Shown one piece after another: positions 7,935 to 16,645 of a DNA stretch of 51,396 bases. Numbering within the stretch: the first letter of the stretch is position 1; every line of letters begins with the position of its first letter. The DNA comes from an uncultured Nostoc sp. (GTDB lineage: Bacteria; Cyanobacteriota; Cyanobacteriia; Cyanobacteriales; Nostocaceae): NCBI RefSeq assembly GCF_937863485.1, contig NZ_CALMFY010000157.1:1-51396 (forward strand). The letters run 5' to 3'. The notes under the pieces were generated by a model that did no database searches, was not told the DNA's origin, and saw only the letters and a program-made list of their open reading frames with translations. Position numbers and translations under genes: made by a program.

Positions 7935-8672
7935 TCAACCCAAACTTCCAGGATCAACACCTAGCGCATTCAACTTTTCAATTAACATTTTTACCTGTTG
8001 TTCTGCTTCCACACGTCGCTGTTCTTCAAAAGCTGTGCGTTCTTCCGCTTCCCTGATGCGTTCTTCTGGTGTCAACAATTTTTGCCCTTCCTCGTCATAC
8101 CAGTACAGCCACTCCCGCACTATACCTTGATAAATTCCCCGTTCTCGTCCAATTCCTAAACCAATCTCTGGTAGCCAAATAGGATTTCCTGACATTAAAA
8201 TATATTCCCCATCAACTAGGCGATACACCTCCAAAGGCGGCTTTTTACGCCGAAAGGGACTATATACAACGTAGTACAAAATTCCTAATTCTTTGGCATA
8301 CAATTCTTTCTTGCTGCTATATTCTTCCCGATATATTTGGGAAACAACTTCTAGTGCTAAAATCGGCAGTTTATTTTCTTCCCACAGCACATAACTCAGG
8401 CGCAAGTCCTCATCAATGAAGCGTTTAACTCCTAAGCTGAGAAACCCATCAGGGACAATGGCTGGTTTATCTGGGTTATAATAAATACCCATCTCAACAC
8501 CAAAGAACCAATCCCAGCGATCACACCAAACCAAAGCCAGTGTCGTTTTCAGCAAGCCGGGAATTAAATTTTGGAGTTCATTATCCACAGCGGTATCATC
8601 TGAGTCGGGTAATTCTTCGGAAGATGGCAAACAATGTAGCGGATTGTAGTTTAACATGAGCGGTTTTGCCAA
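7935..8672 (-). CDS. Uma2 family (DUF820) putative endonuclease
   Basis: A 245-residue protein with the Uma2 restriction-endonuclease-like core: VPDGFLSLGV, then LPILALEVVSQIY with the conserved Glu, then SSKKELYAKELGILYYVVYSP with the Lys and the YYVV strand. After residue 205 a charged coiled coil follows (EERIREAEERTAFEEQRR), which is common in cyanobacterial members. The family is hugely expanded in Nostoc and its function is unproven. The gene stands alone in a stretch rich in accessory genes. Confidence 0.85.
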   Translation of the reverse strand: MAKPLMLNYNPLHCLPSSEELPDSDDTAVDNELQNLIPGLLKTTLALVWCDRWDWFFGVEMGIYYNPDKPAIVPDGFLSLGVKRFIDEDLRLSYVLWEENKLPILALEVVSQIYREEYSSKKELYAKELGILYYVVYSPFRRKKPPLEVYRLVDGEYILMSGNPIWLPEIGLGIGRERGIYQGIVREWLYWYDEEGQKLLTPEERIREAEERTAFEEQRRVEAEQQVKMLIEKLNALGVDPGSLG

Positions 8673-8740
8673 ATCTTATTTTAGATAGATTGTAGGTAAT
8701 CTATTGATGTGCGATCGCAGCGCCAGAATAAAGAACCATT

Positions 8741-8880
8741 TTTAGCGACGCCGATAGCGTACCCCTACGGGGAAGCAAGCTACGCGCAGCGTCTCGTAGA
8801 GAAGCGTTAGCGAGTCTTCTCCCAAGGGGAGACGCCAAGCGCGAACGAGCGTCATAGCCCGTCGTAGACATCGCCTGTGG
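8741..8880. repeat. GC-rich interspersed repeat block
   Basis: A patchwork of short palindromic modules such as GTACCCCTACGGGG, AGCTACGCGCAGCGTCTC and CTCCCAAGGGGAGACGCC. The same modules recur at 9311-9356, 20720-20920, 22920-23030, 30177-30229, 34999-35062 and 43030-43082. These are the small dispersed repeats usual in Nostoc spacers. Confidence 0.6.
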
Positions 8881-9310
8881 ATCTTTTCTCAGTATTCACA
8901 GACTTGTGATTGCAAAATTTTACATTAAAGTCATGATTTTTCGGTACTGACTACCAGAGTCTCTAACTGACAATAGCAAAAAAGTGCGGAATATTGTTCA
9001 AATCAAACATTTCAGAAGTCACAGAGTATTCAATTTCATGGTGAATCTGGTGGCTGGGCTGACTATCCATACCTACTAGGAGAAAAATACTTCTAAAATA
9101 ATAGGTAGTTACGAATTTGAAGAGATAGAATGAAAAAAGTTTTTGGCTATTGATGATGTGTTTTGAGACCAAATTAATATTGTCTAAAAAGGTGAGTAAA
9201 CCTTCTTAGCATTAGAAAAAAATAGAAGGATTTTGAAGATTTAAACTAAAAAATTGACTTATGTCATTTATTTGTGAGGCTGCTCAAAATTTTTTTCTTT
9301 CTGTGCTTTG

Positions 9311-9356
9311 CGTTCTTCTCTACGAGACGCTGCGCGTAGCTTGCTTCTCCGTAGAA
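9311..9356. repeat. GC-rich interspersed repeat copy
   Basis: Contains TTCTCTACGAGACGCTGCGC and GTAGCTTGCTTCTCCGTAGA, the same modules as the block at 8741-8880 but in a different order. A spacer element, not coding. Confidence 0.5.
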
Positions 9357-9436
9357 GTATGTGGTTCGTTCCTCATATAGTTTGGTGCATCTTCATACAG
9401 AATTGGTATTAGCGATCGCCTCCAAGCAATGTACAT

Positions 9437-9465
9437 CAAAAAAGGGCAGGTAGAAAACCCGCCCT
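9437..9465 (-). terminator. Rho-independent terminator of ndhD
   Basis: Read on the minus strand, AGGGCGGG-TTTTCTA-CCTGCCCT forms a hairpin with one mismatch and is followed at once by TTTTTTGA. It lies 40 bp past the ndhD stop codon, in the right orientation. Confidence 0.75.
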
Positions 9466-9504
9466 CAAAGTAATAAATATTTCAACTAAATTAGCGATCG
9501 CAAC

Positions 9505-11082
9505 TTAATTACCAATTGACGGCGCACTCAAAGAAACCTTTAGTGTTTCGTCTTTTTGCTGTGCTAATGTCGGCACGGAATCACGCAATCTTGCTGTCAA
9601 TTGTACAGTTGTGGCGTCGTACATTTGAGTCAGCAACTTCGGATAGAAACCAATACCAATAATTGGCACTAACAAACAGGCAATGATAAATACTTCGCGG
9701 GGTTCAGCATCTATCAAAGCTTGGTGAGAAACTAATTCCTTATTCTCTTCTCCGTAGAAAATTTCCCGCAACATCGACAGCAGATAAATTGGAGTTAAAA
9801 TTACTCCCACTGCCATCAAGAACACCACAATGACTTTGAAGGTAGAGCTATAAGCATCGCTAGTAGCAAAACCGACAAACACCATTAATTCTGCCACAAA
9901 ACCGCTCATTCCTGGCAATGCCAAAGAAGCCATTGAACAGGTGGTGAACATGGCGAAAACCTTCGGCATTCTCTTACCGACACCACCCATTTCATCCAAC
10001 ATCAGGGTGTGTGTGCGATCATAAGTTGCGCCAACCAGGAAGAATAAACTCGCCCCAATTAACCCGTGGGAAACCATTTGCAACACTGCCCCACTTAAAC
10101 CCAAATCGGTGAAGGAGGCGATACCAATCATCACAAAGCCCATGTGAGAAATTGAGGAGTAGGCAATTTTTCGCTTCAGGTTGCGCTGGGCAAAGGATGT
10201 CAAGGCAGCGTAGATGATATTAACTACCCCCAAAACCACCAATACTGGTGCAAAAAAAGCGTGGGCATCGGGGAGCATTTGGGCATTCATCCGAATTAAG
10301 GCGTAACCACCCATTTTCAGGAGAATACCTGCCAATAACATATGCACAGGGGCTGTAGCTTCACCGTGGGCATCAGGTAGCCAGGTGTGCAAGGGAATAA
10401 TCGGCAACTTGACGGCGTAGGCAATCAGGAAGCCAGCATAGAGGGCAAGTTGGAAATTCAGGGCGAAGTCTTTTAAGGCGAGCGATCGCATGTCGAACGT
10501 CACCGTATCGCCGTAAAATCCCATTGTCAAGGCAGACAGCAAAATAAACAGCGAACCGCCAGCGGTGTATAAAATAAATTTGGTCGCTGCATATTGCCGC
10601 CTTTTACCTCCCCAAATCGACAGCAGAAAGTATATCGGCACCAGTTCCAGTTCCCACACCAGGAAAAATAACAGCATGTCCTGGACAGCGAACACGGCAA
10701 TCTGACCGCCATACATCGCCAAAATCAAGAAGTAAAATAGCTTGGGCTTGAAGGTAATAGGCCAAGCTGCTAAAATCGCCAGCGTGGTAATGAATCCAGT
10801 CAAAATAATTAGGGGCATGGATAAGCCATCTGCCCCTACTGACCAATTCAAATCTAGTTGGGGTACCCAGGGGTAACTCTCCACCAACTGCAAACCTGGA
10901 TTGGAGAAATCATACCTAGTATAAAAAGCATAAACAATTAGTGCAAAATCTATCAGCCCTACGATCAGGGAGTACCAGCGCACTGTTTTGCCTTCTTTAT
11001 CAGGAATGATGGGAAGAAGTAGCGACGCCGCTATCGGAAACAGAATAATCGTCGTCAGCCACGGAAAATTAGCTGTATTCAT
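9505..11082 (-). CDS. ndhD: NAD(P)H-quinone oxidoreductase subunit 4 (NdhD)
   Basis: A membrane subunit of the thylakoid NDH-1 complex (ND4/NuoM family) that takes part in proton pumping. It has about 525 residues with some 14 transmembrane helices. Family landmarks include [20 protein letters not shown] with the conserved Glu of the pump helix, [20 protein letters not shown], and the Lys in [17 protein letters not shown] 11082 is preferred to the GTG directly before it. In Anabaena relatives this gene follows ndhF directly. Here ndhF lies 5.5 kb upstream, so it must now rely on its own promoter or read-through. Pairing with the long NdhF suggests the D1/F1 respiratory type. Confidence 0.95.
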   Translation of the reverse strand: MNTANFPWLTTIILFPIAASLLLPIIPDKEGKTVRWYSLIVGLIDFALIVYAFYTRYDFSNPGLQLVESYPWVPQLDLNWSVGADGLSMPLIILTGFITTLAILAAWPITFKPKLFYFLILAMYGGQIAVFAVQDMLLFFLVWELELVPIYFLLSIWGGKRRQYAATKFILYTAGGSLFILLSALTMGFYGDTVTFDMRSLALKDFALNFQLALYAGFLIAYAVKLPIIPLHTWLPDAHGEATAPVHMLLAGILLKMGGYALIRMNAQMLPDAHAFFAPVLVVLGVVNIIYAALTSFAQRNLKRKIAYSSISHMGFVMIGIASFTDLGLSGAVLQMVSHGLIGASLFFLVGATYDRTHTLMLDEMGGVGKRMPKVFAMFTTCSMASLALPGMSGFVAELMVFVGFATSDAYSSTFKVIVVFLMAVGVILTPIYLLSMLREIFYGEENKELVSHQALIDAEPREVFIIACLLVPIIGIGFYPKLLTQMYDATTVQLTARLRDSVPTLAQQKDETLKVSLSAPSIGN

Positions 11083-11419
11083 CACAATTCGTCTGCTATC
11101 AAAATCATGTTTAGCAAAAAGTCACTAGTTATTAACTAACAGCTTTTTCGGGATTTCGTCTTCCTCGTTAGGTTGATTTAATTAAATTGGCAATCTCCCA
11201 TTTTTTCTCTTGAGAATCTTTTTTAACAGTTGCGGGTGCGGAATGTGGGTTGTGATACTCCCAGTCAAGTCAAAAATTTACCCTAAAAAAGCCGCTAGAT
11301 TAGAATTTTAGCGATGCGATCGCATAGCCCAACCTATCGCTAAAAATACACGATGCTGTTTGGTGGTTGTTGAAAAAAGCAATTTGGTGCAAAAAAGCAT
11401 CACAGGAGAAATAACCATA

Positions 11420-11692
11420 ATGATAATCGCACAAATTGAAAGTCAAATTCGTTATGTCACCAACATAGATGGAGAAACAACAGATGTACTCGTCCCTGTA
11501 GAACTTTGGCAACAGCTTATAAGTTCCATAAATTCTGATAACGTCAGTGGTTTAGCTTGGATTGATGAACAAGAGTCAAAAGCACAAATATTAGCCGAAC
11601 TGCAAGAGTCAGTGCGACAAGCAGCAGTAGGACAAACTTTCCCAGTTTCAGGCTTTGGGACTACAGTAGGCGATTTGATTGAGTTTTTTTAG
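11420..11692 (+). CDS. Orphan antitoxin-like small protein
   Basis: About 90 residues from ATG 11420, chosen because AGGAGAA lies 9 nt upstream; the frame is also open back to 11360. It starts MIIAQIESQIRYVTN and contains TDVLVPVELWQQLI, a pattern seen in small cyanobacterial proteins encoded before PIN-domain toxins. No toxin follows directly; the next gene is another antitoxin, 38 bp on. It could be an orphan antitoxin whose partner has been lost. The family assignment is tentative. Confidence 0.6.
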   Translation: MIIAQIESQIRYVTNIDGETTDVLVPVELWQQLISSINSDNVSGLAWIDEQESKAQILAELQESVRQAAVGQTFPVSGFGTTVGDLIEFF

Positions 11693-11730
11693 TAAAATAG
11701 ACAGAGAAAGTTGATAAAGGAAATTCGATT

Positions 11731-11961
11731 ATGTCATCTCCAGCGATCGCTACTGTAATTAAGATGATGGAATCTTTATCTGAAGATGTGCAAGAAAGAG
11801 TTGCAGAACATCTCCGAGAGTACCTGGAAGATTTGCAAGATGAATTAAAATGGAATAAATCATTTAAGAAAACTCAACAACAACTGATTGCATCTGCCCA
11901 ATCTGCTAAAAGAGAGATTGCAGAAGGACTTGCAAAACCAATGAACTATGAAAAGTTATGA
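11731..11961 (+). CDS. Type II antitoxin, partner of a RelE/HigB-like toxin
   Basis: A 76-residue, highly charged helical protein (SLSEDVQERVAEHLREYLEDL, then LKWNKSFKKTQQQLI) ending AEGLAKPMNYEKL. Size, charge and the 4-bp ATGA overlap with the following toxin gene mark it as the antitoxin. The N-terminal half probably dimerises and binds the operator, and the tail would wrap the toxin. It belongs to the accessory DNA between ndhD and ndhF. Confidence 0.75.
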   Translation: MSSPAIATVIKMMESLSEDVQERVAEHLREYLEDLQDELKWNKSFKKTQQQLIASAQSAKREIAEGLAKPMNYEKL

Positions 11962-12221
11962 AGTCTGCAAGTCTTCCTTCTTTTTGGGATAAATATCAGT
12001 GTCTTGACAAGCAAGTTAGACAGAGTGCAAGAAAAGCTTATCAGTTATGGAGAGAAAATCCTTTTTATCCGTCTTTGCATTTCAAATGTATAAATAACGA
12101 GGAGAATATTTGGTCTGTCAGAATAACTCGTAATTATCGAGCAATTGGGGTTTTGGAGGGTGATACAGTTACATGGTTCTGGATAGGTAGCCATGACGAT
12201 TATGAGAGTTTTTTCTCATAA
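11958..12221 (+). CDS. RelE/ParE-superfamily toxin
   Basis: An 87-residue basic protein. LPSFWDKYQCLDKQVRQSARKAYQLW, followed by NPFYPSLHFKCI, then WSVRITRNYRAIGVLEGDTVTWFWIGSHDDYESFF, is the RelE-like fold with the usual R-I-x-R-N-Y-R strand and the terminal W(I)GxHDxY. Such toxins usually cleave mRNA on the ribosome. It starts inside the stop codon of the antitoxin gene, so the pair is one module. Confidence 0.85.
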   Translation: MKSASLPSFWDKYQCLDKQVRQSARKAYQLWRENPFYPSLHFKCINNEENIWSVRITRNYRAIGVLEGDTVTWFWIGSHDDYESFFS

Positions 12222-12329
12222 CATGATCGCTATTTTATTTACCACTTATAAGAAAGTTCCATATTTTAAATATTAGTAGTTTTTCTTGATCCTGAAAATC
12301 CTTAAATGTCAATTCAATAAATAATGTAA

Positions 12330-12448
12330 TAGAATTGAGCGCGACCGTTTTCTAGGTATTTTAGACCTTCACTTCTGACAAGGGTGCAAAAACCTGTGAG
12401 GTTAACGGCATCATTGAGAACGCGGAAGTCAGCTTCCATAACTTGTCT
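12330..12448 (-). pseudogene. ndhF: Decayed fragment of the ndhF 3' end
   Basis: This 119-bp stretch aligns without gaps to 16704-16822, inside the true ndhF, with 11 mismatches by my count (about 91% identity), in the same orientation. Translated on the minus strand it reads RQVMEADFRVLNDAVNLTGF against RQVMEVDFRVVDGAVNLTGF in NdhF. Most differences change the amino acid, so it is no longer under selection. It sits directly before the methylase gene, and with the real ndhF end it brackets the hsdM-hsdS block. Confidence 0.9.
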
Positions 12449-12533
12449 TCGCTTTTTAATAGAGAAGGCGCGATCGCTCGTGATCGCATATCATTTATCT
12501 ACTGTGTAGTCTGTCTCCCATAGCAATAACTTC

Positions 12534-14558
12534 ATGCCTTTCTCCGATTTCACTAATCCTTACCAAAATCCGGCTAACATACCACAGAAGTATCGCCAGC
12601 ATATAAATCTACAGAAGTTATTTAAAGCTGATGGTTCTTATGTGCGTCCAGCAGAAGACCCTGTAACGATGTGGGCACTTCAGATTTTAGTAGAAGAGTA
12701 CGGTGTTCCACTAGAGGCAATGGAACTAGAACTAAATTCAGATTTTGCCGAGGGAACTTATCAAAGTGGGCGACGCTATCAAGGACGGGCAGACCTTGTA
12801 GTTTACGATGACCGTTATGCTGATTCTGTAGGTAATTTGGATGTAGCCTTCATTATGGTGGAGGCTATGGAACCAAGTAAAAAAGTTGGCGGGACTGAGG
12901 GCGAAGGTTGGGTTGATCATCTTAACCGACTCAATGCTTACATGAGTGCTTCACCATCTGCCCGTTATGCCATTTTAACCAGTGGTAAACATACAGTAAT
13001 TTATCGTCGTGACCTTGAATATCCAAGAAAGTTAGAAATAATTGGTGATTTACAGAAGTATGAAAGCGCCCGTGAAGCCGCAAAGCACAGTTTTTATACT
13101 GTAATCCTTAATCCCAGTGAACCAGATGGGATTCAAACAGGACTCACGCCCCTAACCCGTGATAGGTTTCGGGAGGTTTTGGGAGATACGCGTTCTGGTT
13201 GTCACTCAATTCTGAGAGATAACGAGGGTTTGCAGCCACAAGAAGCCGTTGATGCAATGGTTAAATTCTTGTTTGCTAAGTGGTATGACGAACAGGCAAC
13301 AATTGACTTGGTAAAGCAAACAGGAGAATCACGGGCTTATGTATTTAGTGTTAGTAATGAAACTGACCCAGAACGTTTATTAGTTCAAGTAAGAGACACT
13401 TTTGAAAAAGCGAAGCAGTGGGAACGAGAAACACTAGCGAAAAAATTTGGTGATGATTTGGGTGTGCGTTTGGCTTTTAATGAGGCTGATGTGCTGCAAT
13501 TCAAGCCTCACACCACAATGGAAATCGTCAAGCGTTTACAGCCTTGGAGTTTGCGAAAATCTTCAGCAGATGTCAAAGGTGGAGTGTTTGAGGATTTTTT
13601 GAGTAAGACTTTCCGCGATGATTTGGGGCAATATTTCACACCTACACCAGTAATTAATTTAATGGTGGGAATTTTGCAACCTACAGTAAATGATTATGTA
13701 GGTGATCCTGCTTGCGGTTCAGCGCGGATGTTGACGCACGTTTTGGATTATGTGCGTAAGCAGGAGTATGCAAAAGCAATAGCAAATAATGGTGGTAATC
13801 CTGAAGGTCTTAATCCTGAAGAACCAACAGAAGAGTTTATCAAGTTTCGAGATAATCATTTATTTGGTGCTGAATATTCTCGAAATGTGATGCACATAGC
13901 GCGAGTTAATACTTTAATGAATGGCGCACAATATGCCGATTTGAAGGTAATGGATTCGCTGGAGCGATTGGGTAGCATTACAGGAGGAATTACAGAGGGG
14001 CTTCCAGAACGTCCTGGGTTTTATCTGGGAGGGTTGACGATGATTTTAACTAATCCTCCATTTGGTTCTAAATTAACAAATGAAAGTGTTTTGAAGGACT
14101 TTGCTGGACGAGATGGGGTGACAAAAAAAAAAGGCAAGGTTGTTAAAACTGTTCTGCAAGAAGTAGCTTTTTTAAATCGTTGTTTGGAATATCTTGCACC
14201 AAATGGAAAGTTAGCAATTGTTTTACCCGATGGAGTGTTGGCAAACAGTTCAATGCAGGATGTTAGAGATTGGATTTTACGCTGGGCTAGATTGAAGGCA
14301 ATTATTAGTTTACCACAAGCTACATTCGCGCCTTATGGTGCGGGTGTGAAAACTAGCGTAGTTGTTCTACAGAAGCGCGAGATACCTTTGATAGCCGAAG
14401 GTCAGCTAGAACTTGGTCAGGAAGTTACGGAATCTGATGAGGATTATAAAGTTTACATGGCACGAATTGATGATATTGGTTATGACGCTAGAGGCTTGCC
14501 AACAAACTTAGACGAAACTCAAGATATAATTACTAATTTTACGGAACGCATGAAGTAG
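12534..14558 (+). CDS. HsdM-like N6-adenine methylase with N-terminal nuclease-like domain
   Basis: 674 residues. Residues 40-180 resemble the HsdR N-terminal (HSDR_N_2) PD-(D/E)XK-like domain, with RADLVV (D87) and FIMVEAMEP (E110). The position expected to hold the catalytic Lys of ExK is M112. Residues 345-674 are the methylase: GQYFTP at 365-370, SAM motif I DPACGSARML (391-400; the usual GxG-type loop has Ala in place of the second Gly) and catalytic NPPF at 507-510. The layout of nuclease-like domain plus methylase in one chain, followed by a specificity gene, recalls BcgI-type type IIB systems. No separate hsdR is present. With Met for Lys, cleavage is doubtful. It would methylate adenine with HsdS guidance. 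Confidence 0.85.
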   Translation: MPFSDFTNPYQNPANIPQKYRQHINLQKLFKADGSYVRPAEDPVTMWALQILVEEYGVPLEAMELELNSDFAEGTYQSGRRYQGRADLVVYDDRYADSVGNLDVAFIMVEAMEPSKKVGGTEGEGWVDHLNRLNAYMSASPSARYAILTSGKHTVIYRRDLEYPRKLEIIGDLQKYESAREAAKHSFYTVILNPSEPDGIQTGLTPLTRDRFREVLGDTRSGCHSILRDNEGLQPQEAVDAMVKFLFAKWYDEQATIDLVKQTGESRAYVFSVSNETDPERLLVQVRDTFEKAKQWERETLAKKFGDDLGVRLAFNEADVLQFKPHTTMEIVKRLQPWSLRKSSADVKGGVFEDFLSKTFRDDLGQYFTPTPVINLMVGILQPTVNDYVGDPACGSARMLTHVLDYVRKQEYAKAIANNGGNPEGLNPEEPTEEFIKFRDNHLFGAEYSRNVMHIARVNTLMNGAQYADLKVMDSLERLGSITGGITEGLPERPGFYLGGLTMILTNPPFGSKLTNESVLKDFAGRDGVTKKKGKVVKTVLQEVAFLNRCLEYLAPNGKLAIVLPDGVLANSSMQDVRDWILRWARLKAIISLPQATFAPYGAGVKTSVVVLQKREIPLIAEGQLELGQEVTESDEDYKVYMARIDDIGYDARGLPTNLDETQDIITNFTERMK

Positions 14559-15826
14559 TGGTCATGGAACAGATTGTTAAACTTGTGTATAGTCTAAATC
14601 AATCTAAACGTTGGGACTATCGATTTCATCAAAAAAAGTTTAGTGATTTAGAAAATAAATTAAAAAAAAGTTCTTATCCGCTTTATTCCATAAAGCAAAT
14701 TACTGAACAAGTTATTGATGGGACTCATATTACACCCAAATATACAGATAGTTCTGGTGTTCTCTTTCTAATGGCCAGGAATATTAGACCTTTTGAGATT
14801 AATTTGGATAATGTCGCGTACATAACCCAAGAGGAACACAAAAAAATAATTAGGTGTAAACCTGAGCCTGGAGATGTTCTTGTAACTAAAGATGGAACAA
14901 TTGGAGTTGCATCTGTAGTACCCGACTATCTACCAGAGTTTAATATATTCTTCAGTCTAATAAAGATACGACCGCTTTCGATTTTAGATCCGCAATATTT
15001 TTCTGCCTTCTTGAATAGCGAACTAGGTCAACTACAAATAGATCAACAAATTAAAGGTTCTTCAATAACTCATATTCATTTGGAAGATATCAGACGACTT
15101 AAAATTCCTCTTCCTCCTAGACCTATTCAAGACCGTATTGCTCAAATCATGCAGGATGCTCACAACACATATCGAAATAGATTAAAAGAGGCTCAACAAC
15201 TAGAAGCAAATGCTAAAGATTATGTTTTACATACACTTGGTGTGAATTTGTCACAAATTGAGGATGTAAAACAGTTCATTATTCCAAGCACTAATTTGAT
15301 AAGACAAAGGTTTGATGTTTTATACCATACTTTTCATACTCTAGCTTTCTTTGATGGCTTTTCAAAAGAGTTTAATTTAATTCCTTTAGGAAAAATAATT
15401 GAAGATGATTCTTATGGAATATTAACACCTGGAGATGTTTATTCTTATGAACATCCCATAACTTATATTCGTGTTACTGATATGCGCGAAAATATGCAGA
15501 TTAACTTTAAAGAGTCAGTTAAAGTTCCTGAAGAATATTATCGTCATAAACGAGCACGTCTTCAAAAACATGATGTTATTTTAGCTATAAAAGGAGCATC
15601 AATTGCTTCTAAGAAATCAGTAGCTTTTGTTGAAGAAAATTTATCAAACACAATAGTTAATGGAACTATTTTTCGTTTTCAAGTAAAAAAAGAACATAAT
15701 CCTTTCTATGTTGCCGTGATGCTTGACAGTGAAATATTAAAAGGACAAATTCGCAAACTTCAAATTTCAAACAATGCTGTTGCTTACGTTGACAAACCAT
15801 CTATCAAGATGCAGACGACCATTTAA
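14558..15826 (+). CDS. HsdS-like specificity subunit, C-terminally truncated
   Basis: 422 residues from GTG 14558 (1-bp overlap with the methylase stop) or 420 from ATG 14564. The first target-recognition domain runs from about residue 35 to 195 and ends in the conserved LKIPLPPRPIQDRIA, followed by the central helix (YRNRLKEAQQLEANAKDY). The second recognition domain runs from about 275 to 415 (IPLGKIIEDD, GDVYSYEHPITYIRVTDM) but stops at NNAVAYVDKPSIK, just before its own IPLPP motif and second long helix should appear. The frame then meets TAA. The protein therefore lacks its C-terminal helix and may be defective or altered in specificity. Confidence 0.8.
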   Translation: MVMEQIVKLVYSLNQSKRWDYRFHQKKFSDLENKLKKSSYPLYSIKQITEQVIDGTHITPKYTDSSGVLFLMARNIRPFEINLDNVAYITQEEHKKIIRCKPEPGDVLVTKDGTIGVASVVPDYLPEFNIFFSLIKIRPLSILDPQYFSAFLNSELGQLQIDQQIKGSSITHIHLEDIRRLKIPLPPRPIQDRIAQIMQDAHNTYRNRLKEAQQLEANAKDYVLHTLGVNLSQIEDVKQFIIPSTNLIRQRFDVLYHTFHTLAFFDGFSKEFNLIPLGKIIEDDSYGILTPGDVYSYEHPITYIRVTDMRENMQINFKESVKVPEEYYRHKRARLQKHDVILAIKGASIASKKSVAFVEENLSNTIVNGTIFRFQVKKEHNPFYVAVMLDSEILKGQIRKLQISNNAVAYVDKPSIKMQTTI

Positions 15827-15910
15827 GATTTATTGCGTCGAACTATTCCCAATGGAGGTTTTGAGATTATGTTTGAACCACCAAATGATGTAAAAGAAGA
15901 CTTGAATATT
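15800..15910 (+). pseudogene. Foreign gene tail joined to the hsdS end
   Basis: From about 15800 the sequence no longer fits HsdS. One frame reads YQDADDHLRFIASNYSQWRF then stop; the HsdS frame, past its TAA, stays open as LLRRTIPNGGFEIMFEPP to a TAA near 15912. I recognise neither as a named family, but both look like decayed coding DNA. This suggests a recombination joint that replaced the hsdS 3' end. Confidence 0.4.
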
Positions 15911-15920
15911 TAACAAAATT

Positions 15921-15940
15921 TAGGGGGTTTAAATCCCCTA
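15921..15940. terminator. Small palindrome between convergent genes
   Basis: TAGGGG and CCCCTA pair around GTTTAAAT, between the hsdS tail (plus) and the toxin gene (minus). On the minus strand AAATTTTG follows. It could end transcription from either side, but the stem is short. Confidence 0.35.
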
Positions 15941-15958
15941 CTAATTGATTTCTGAATT

Positions 15959-16255
15959 CTATTCTCGACCAATCCAGTACACAGGCTTACGTTTGTGATG
16001 TGCTATAGCTAGAATCCGAATTAAATCATCATCAACAACACGGTATAGAAGTGAATAAGGAAATTTAGGCAGAATCAGCCGACGAACAAATCCTCGAACT
16101 ACTACACCAGCAGCAGGATAACGCATAAGGAGATTGATTGCACCTTCTACTTCTGTCAAGTAATCTAGCCCTAGCCCCTGATTTTGTTCCTCGTAATAAC
16201 TTGCGACATCAACCAGTTCTTGCTCTGCCAATGGATGAAATACAATTCTTTTCAT
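15959..16255 (-). CDS. RelE/ParE-family toxin
   Basis: A 98-residue protein of the RelE/ParE fold. VFHPLAEQELVDVASYYEEQ at the N-terminus, LLMRYPAAGVVVRGFVRRLIL in the centre and FPYSLLYRVVDDDLIRILAIAHHKRKP at the end follow the family order. The terminal HxxRxP-like AHHKRKPVYW is typical. Such toxins act on ribosome-bound mRNA or on gyrase; which one cannot be told from sequence. It overlaps the antitoxin gene upstream by 4 bp. Confidence 0.88.
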   Translation of the reverse strand: MKRIVFHPLAEQELVDVASYYEEQNQGLGLDYLTEVEGAINLLMRYPAAGVVVRGFVRRLILPKFPYSLLYRVVDDDLIRILAIAHHKRKPVYWIGRE

Positions 16256-16482
16256 TGTAAAGATGCACGAACTCGTTGAAACAATTCTTCAGCCGGAATA
16301 CCAGTAATTTGATTGGTGTTCATATCTTCATCACGCTTCTGGGCTTCTTCAGCCCAACTAGCCGCAATTTCTTGATCTATTCCACTTTCTTGACCCAATC
16401 TTTCCAGTAATCTTGCTAATAAAATCACTTGAGAATCTTTTGGAAGTGCAAGAACTTCGGCTTCAAGCTGTTCAAGGGTCAT
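16252..16482 (-). CDS. Addiction-module antitoxin (CHP02574-type)
   Basis: A 76-residue acidic protein. MTLEQLEAEVLALPKDSQVILLARLLERL, followed by an EIAASWAEEAQKRDEDMNTN segment and a short IPAEELFQRVRASL tail, is the pattern of small addiction-module components that pair with RelE/ParE toxins. It is the first gene of the two-gene unit, as expected, and starts 164 bp from the ndhF stop. The module sits between ndhF and the methylase block and could stabilise that block against loss. Confidence 0.85.
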   Translation of the reverse strand: MTLEQLEAEVLALPKDSQVILLARLLERLGQESGIDQEIAASWAEEAQKRDEDMNTNQITGIPAEELFQRVRASLQ

Positions 16483-16544
16483 AGTGAGTACCTAAACTCT
16501 CTAGTACAGTACCTCTTATTTTACTGGAAGTACAAACCATAAAA

Positions 16545-16568
16545 CCTCAACAGTTAACACTGCTGAGG
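16545..16568 (-). terminator. Second hairpin downstream of ndhF
   Basis: On the minus strand CCTCAGCAGT-GTTA-ACTGTTGAGG forms a near-perfect stem followed by TTTTATGG. It is a backup to the stronger hairpin 20 bp nearer to ndhF. Confidence 0.6.
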
Positions 16569-16578
16569 AATTCAAGCT

Positions 16579-16603
16579 AAAAAAAGGAGTCTAAATTAGA
16601 CTC
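16579..16603 (-). terminator. Rho-independent terminator of ndhF
   Basis: On the minus strand GAGTCTA-ATT-TAGACTC is followed by CTTTTTTT. It lies about 45 bp past the ndhF stop, in the right orientation, with a clean T-tract. Confidence 0.85.
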
Positions 16604-16645
16604 TTAAAAAACTTAGGGGCGGACGATCGCCCACCCCTATGAAAA

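Larger units (their letters stand above)
8673..9436. other. Long spacer before ndhD with repeat blocks, no convincing gene
   Basis: Roughly 760 bp without a believable gene. It contains two blocks of Nostoc-type GC-rich repeats (8741-8880 and 9311-9356). A 69-codon frame on the minus strand (8963-9172) has a cysteine-free, aromatic-rich composition and no family resemblance, so I do not call it. Confidence 0.5.

Noticed and set aside
8963..9172. 69-codon frame on the minus strand in the ndhD spacer
   Set aside because: Odd composition, no family resemblance, no ribosome binding site.
12534..15826. Complete type I restriction-modification system
   Set aside because: No hsdR, hsdS is truncated, and the fused nuclease-like domain lacks the expected lysine.
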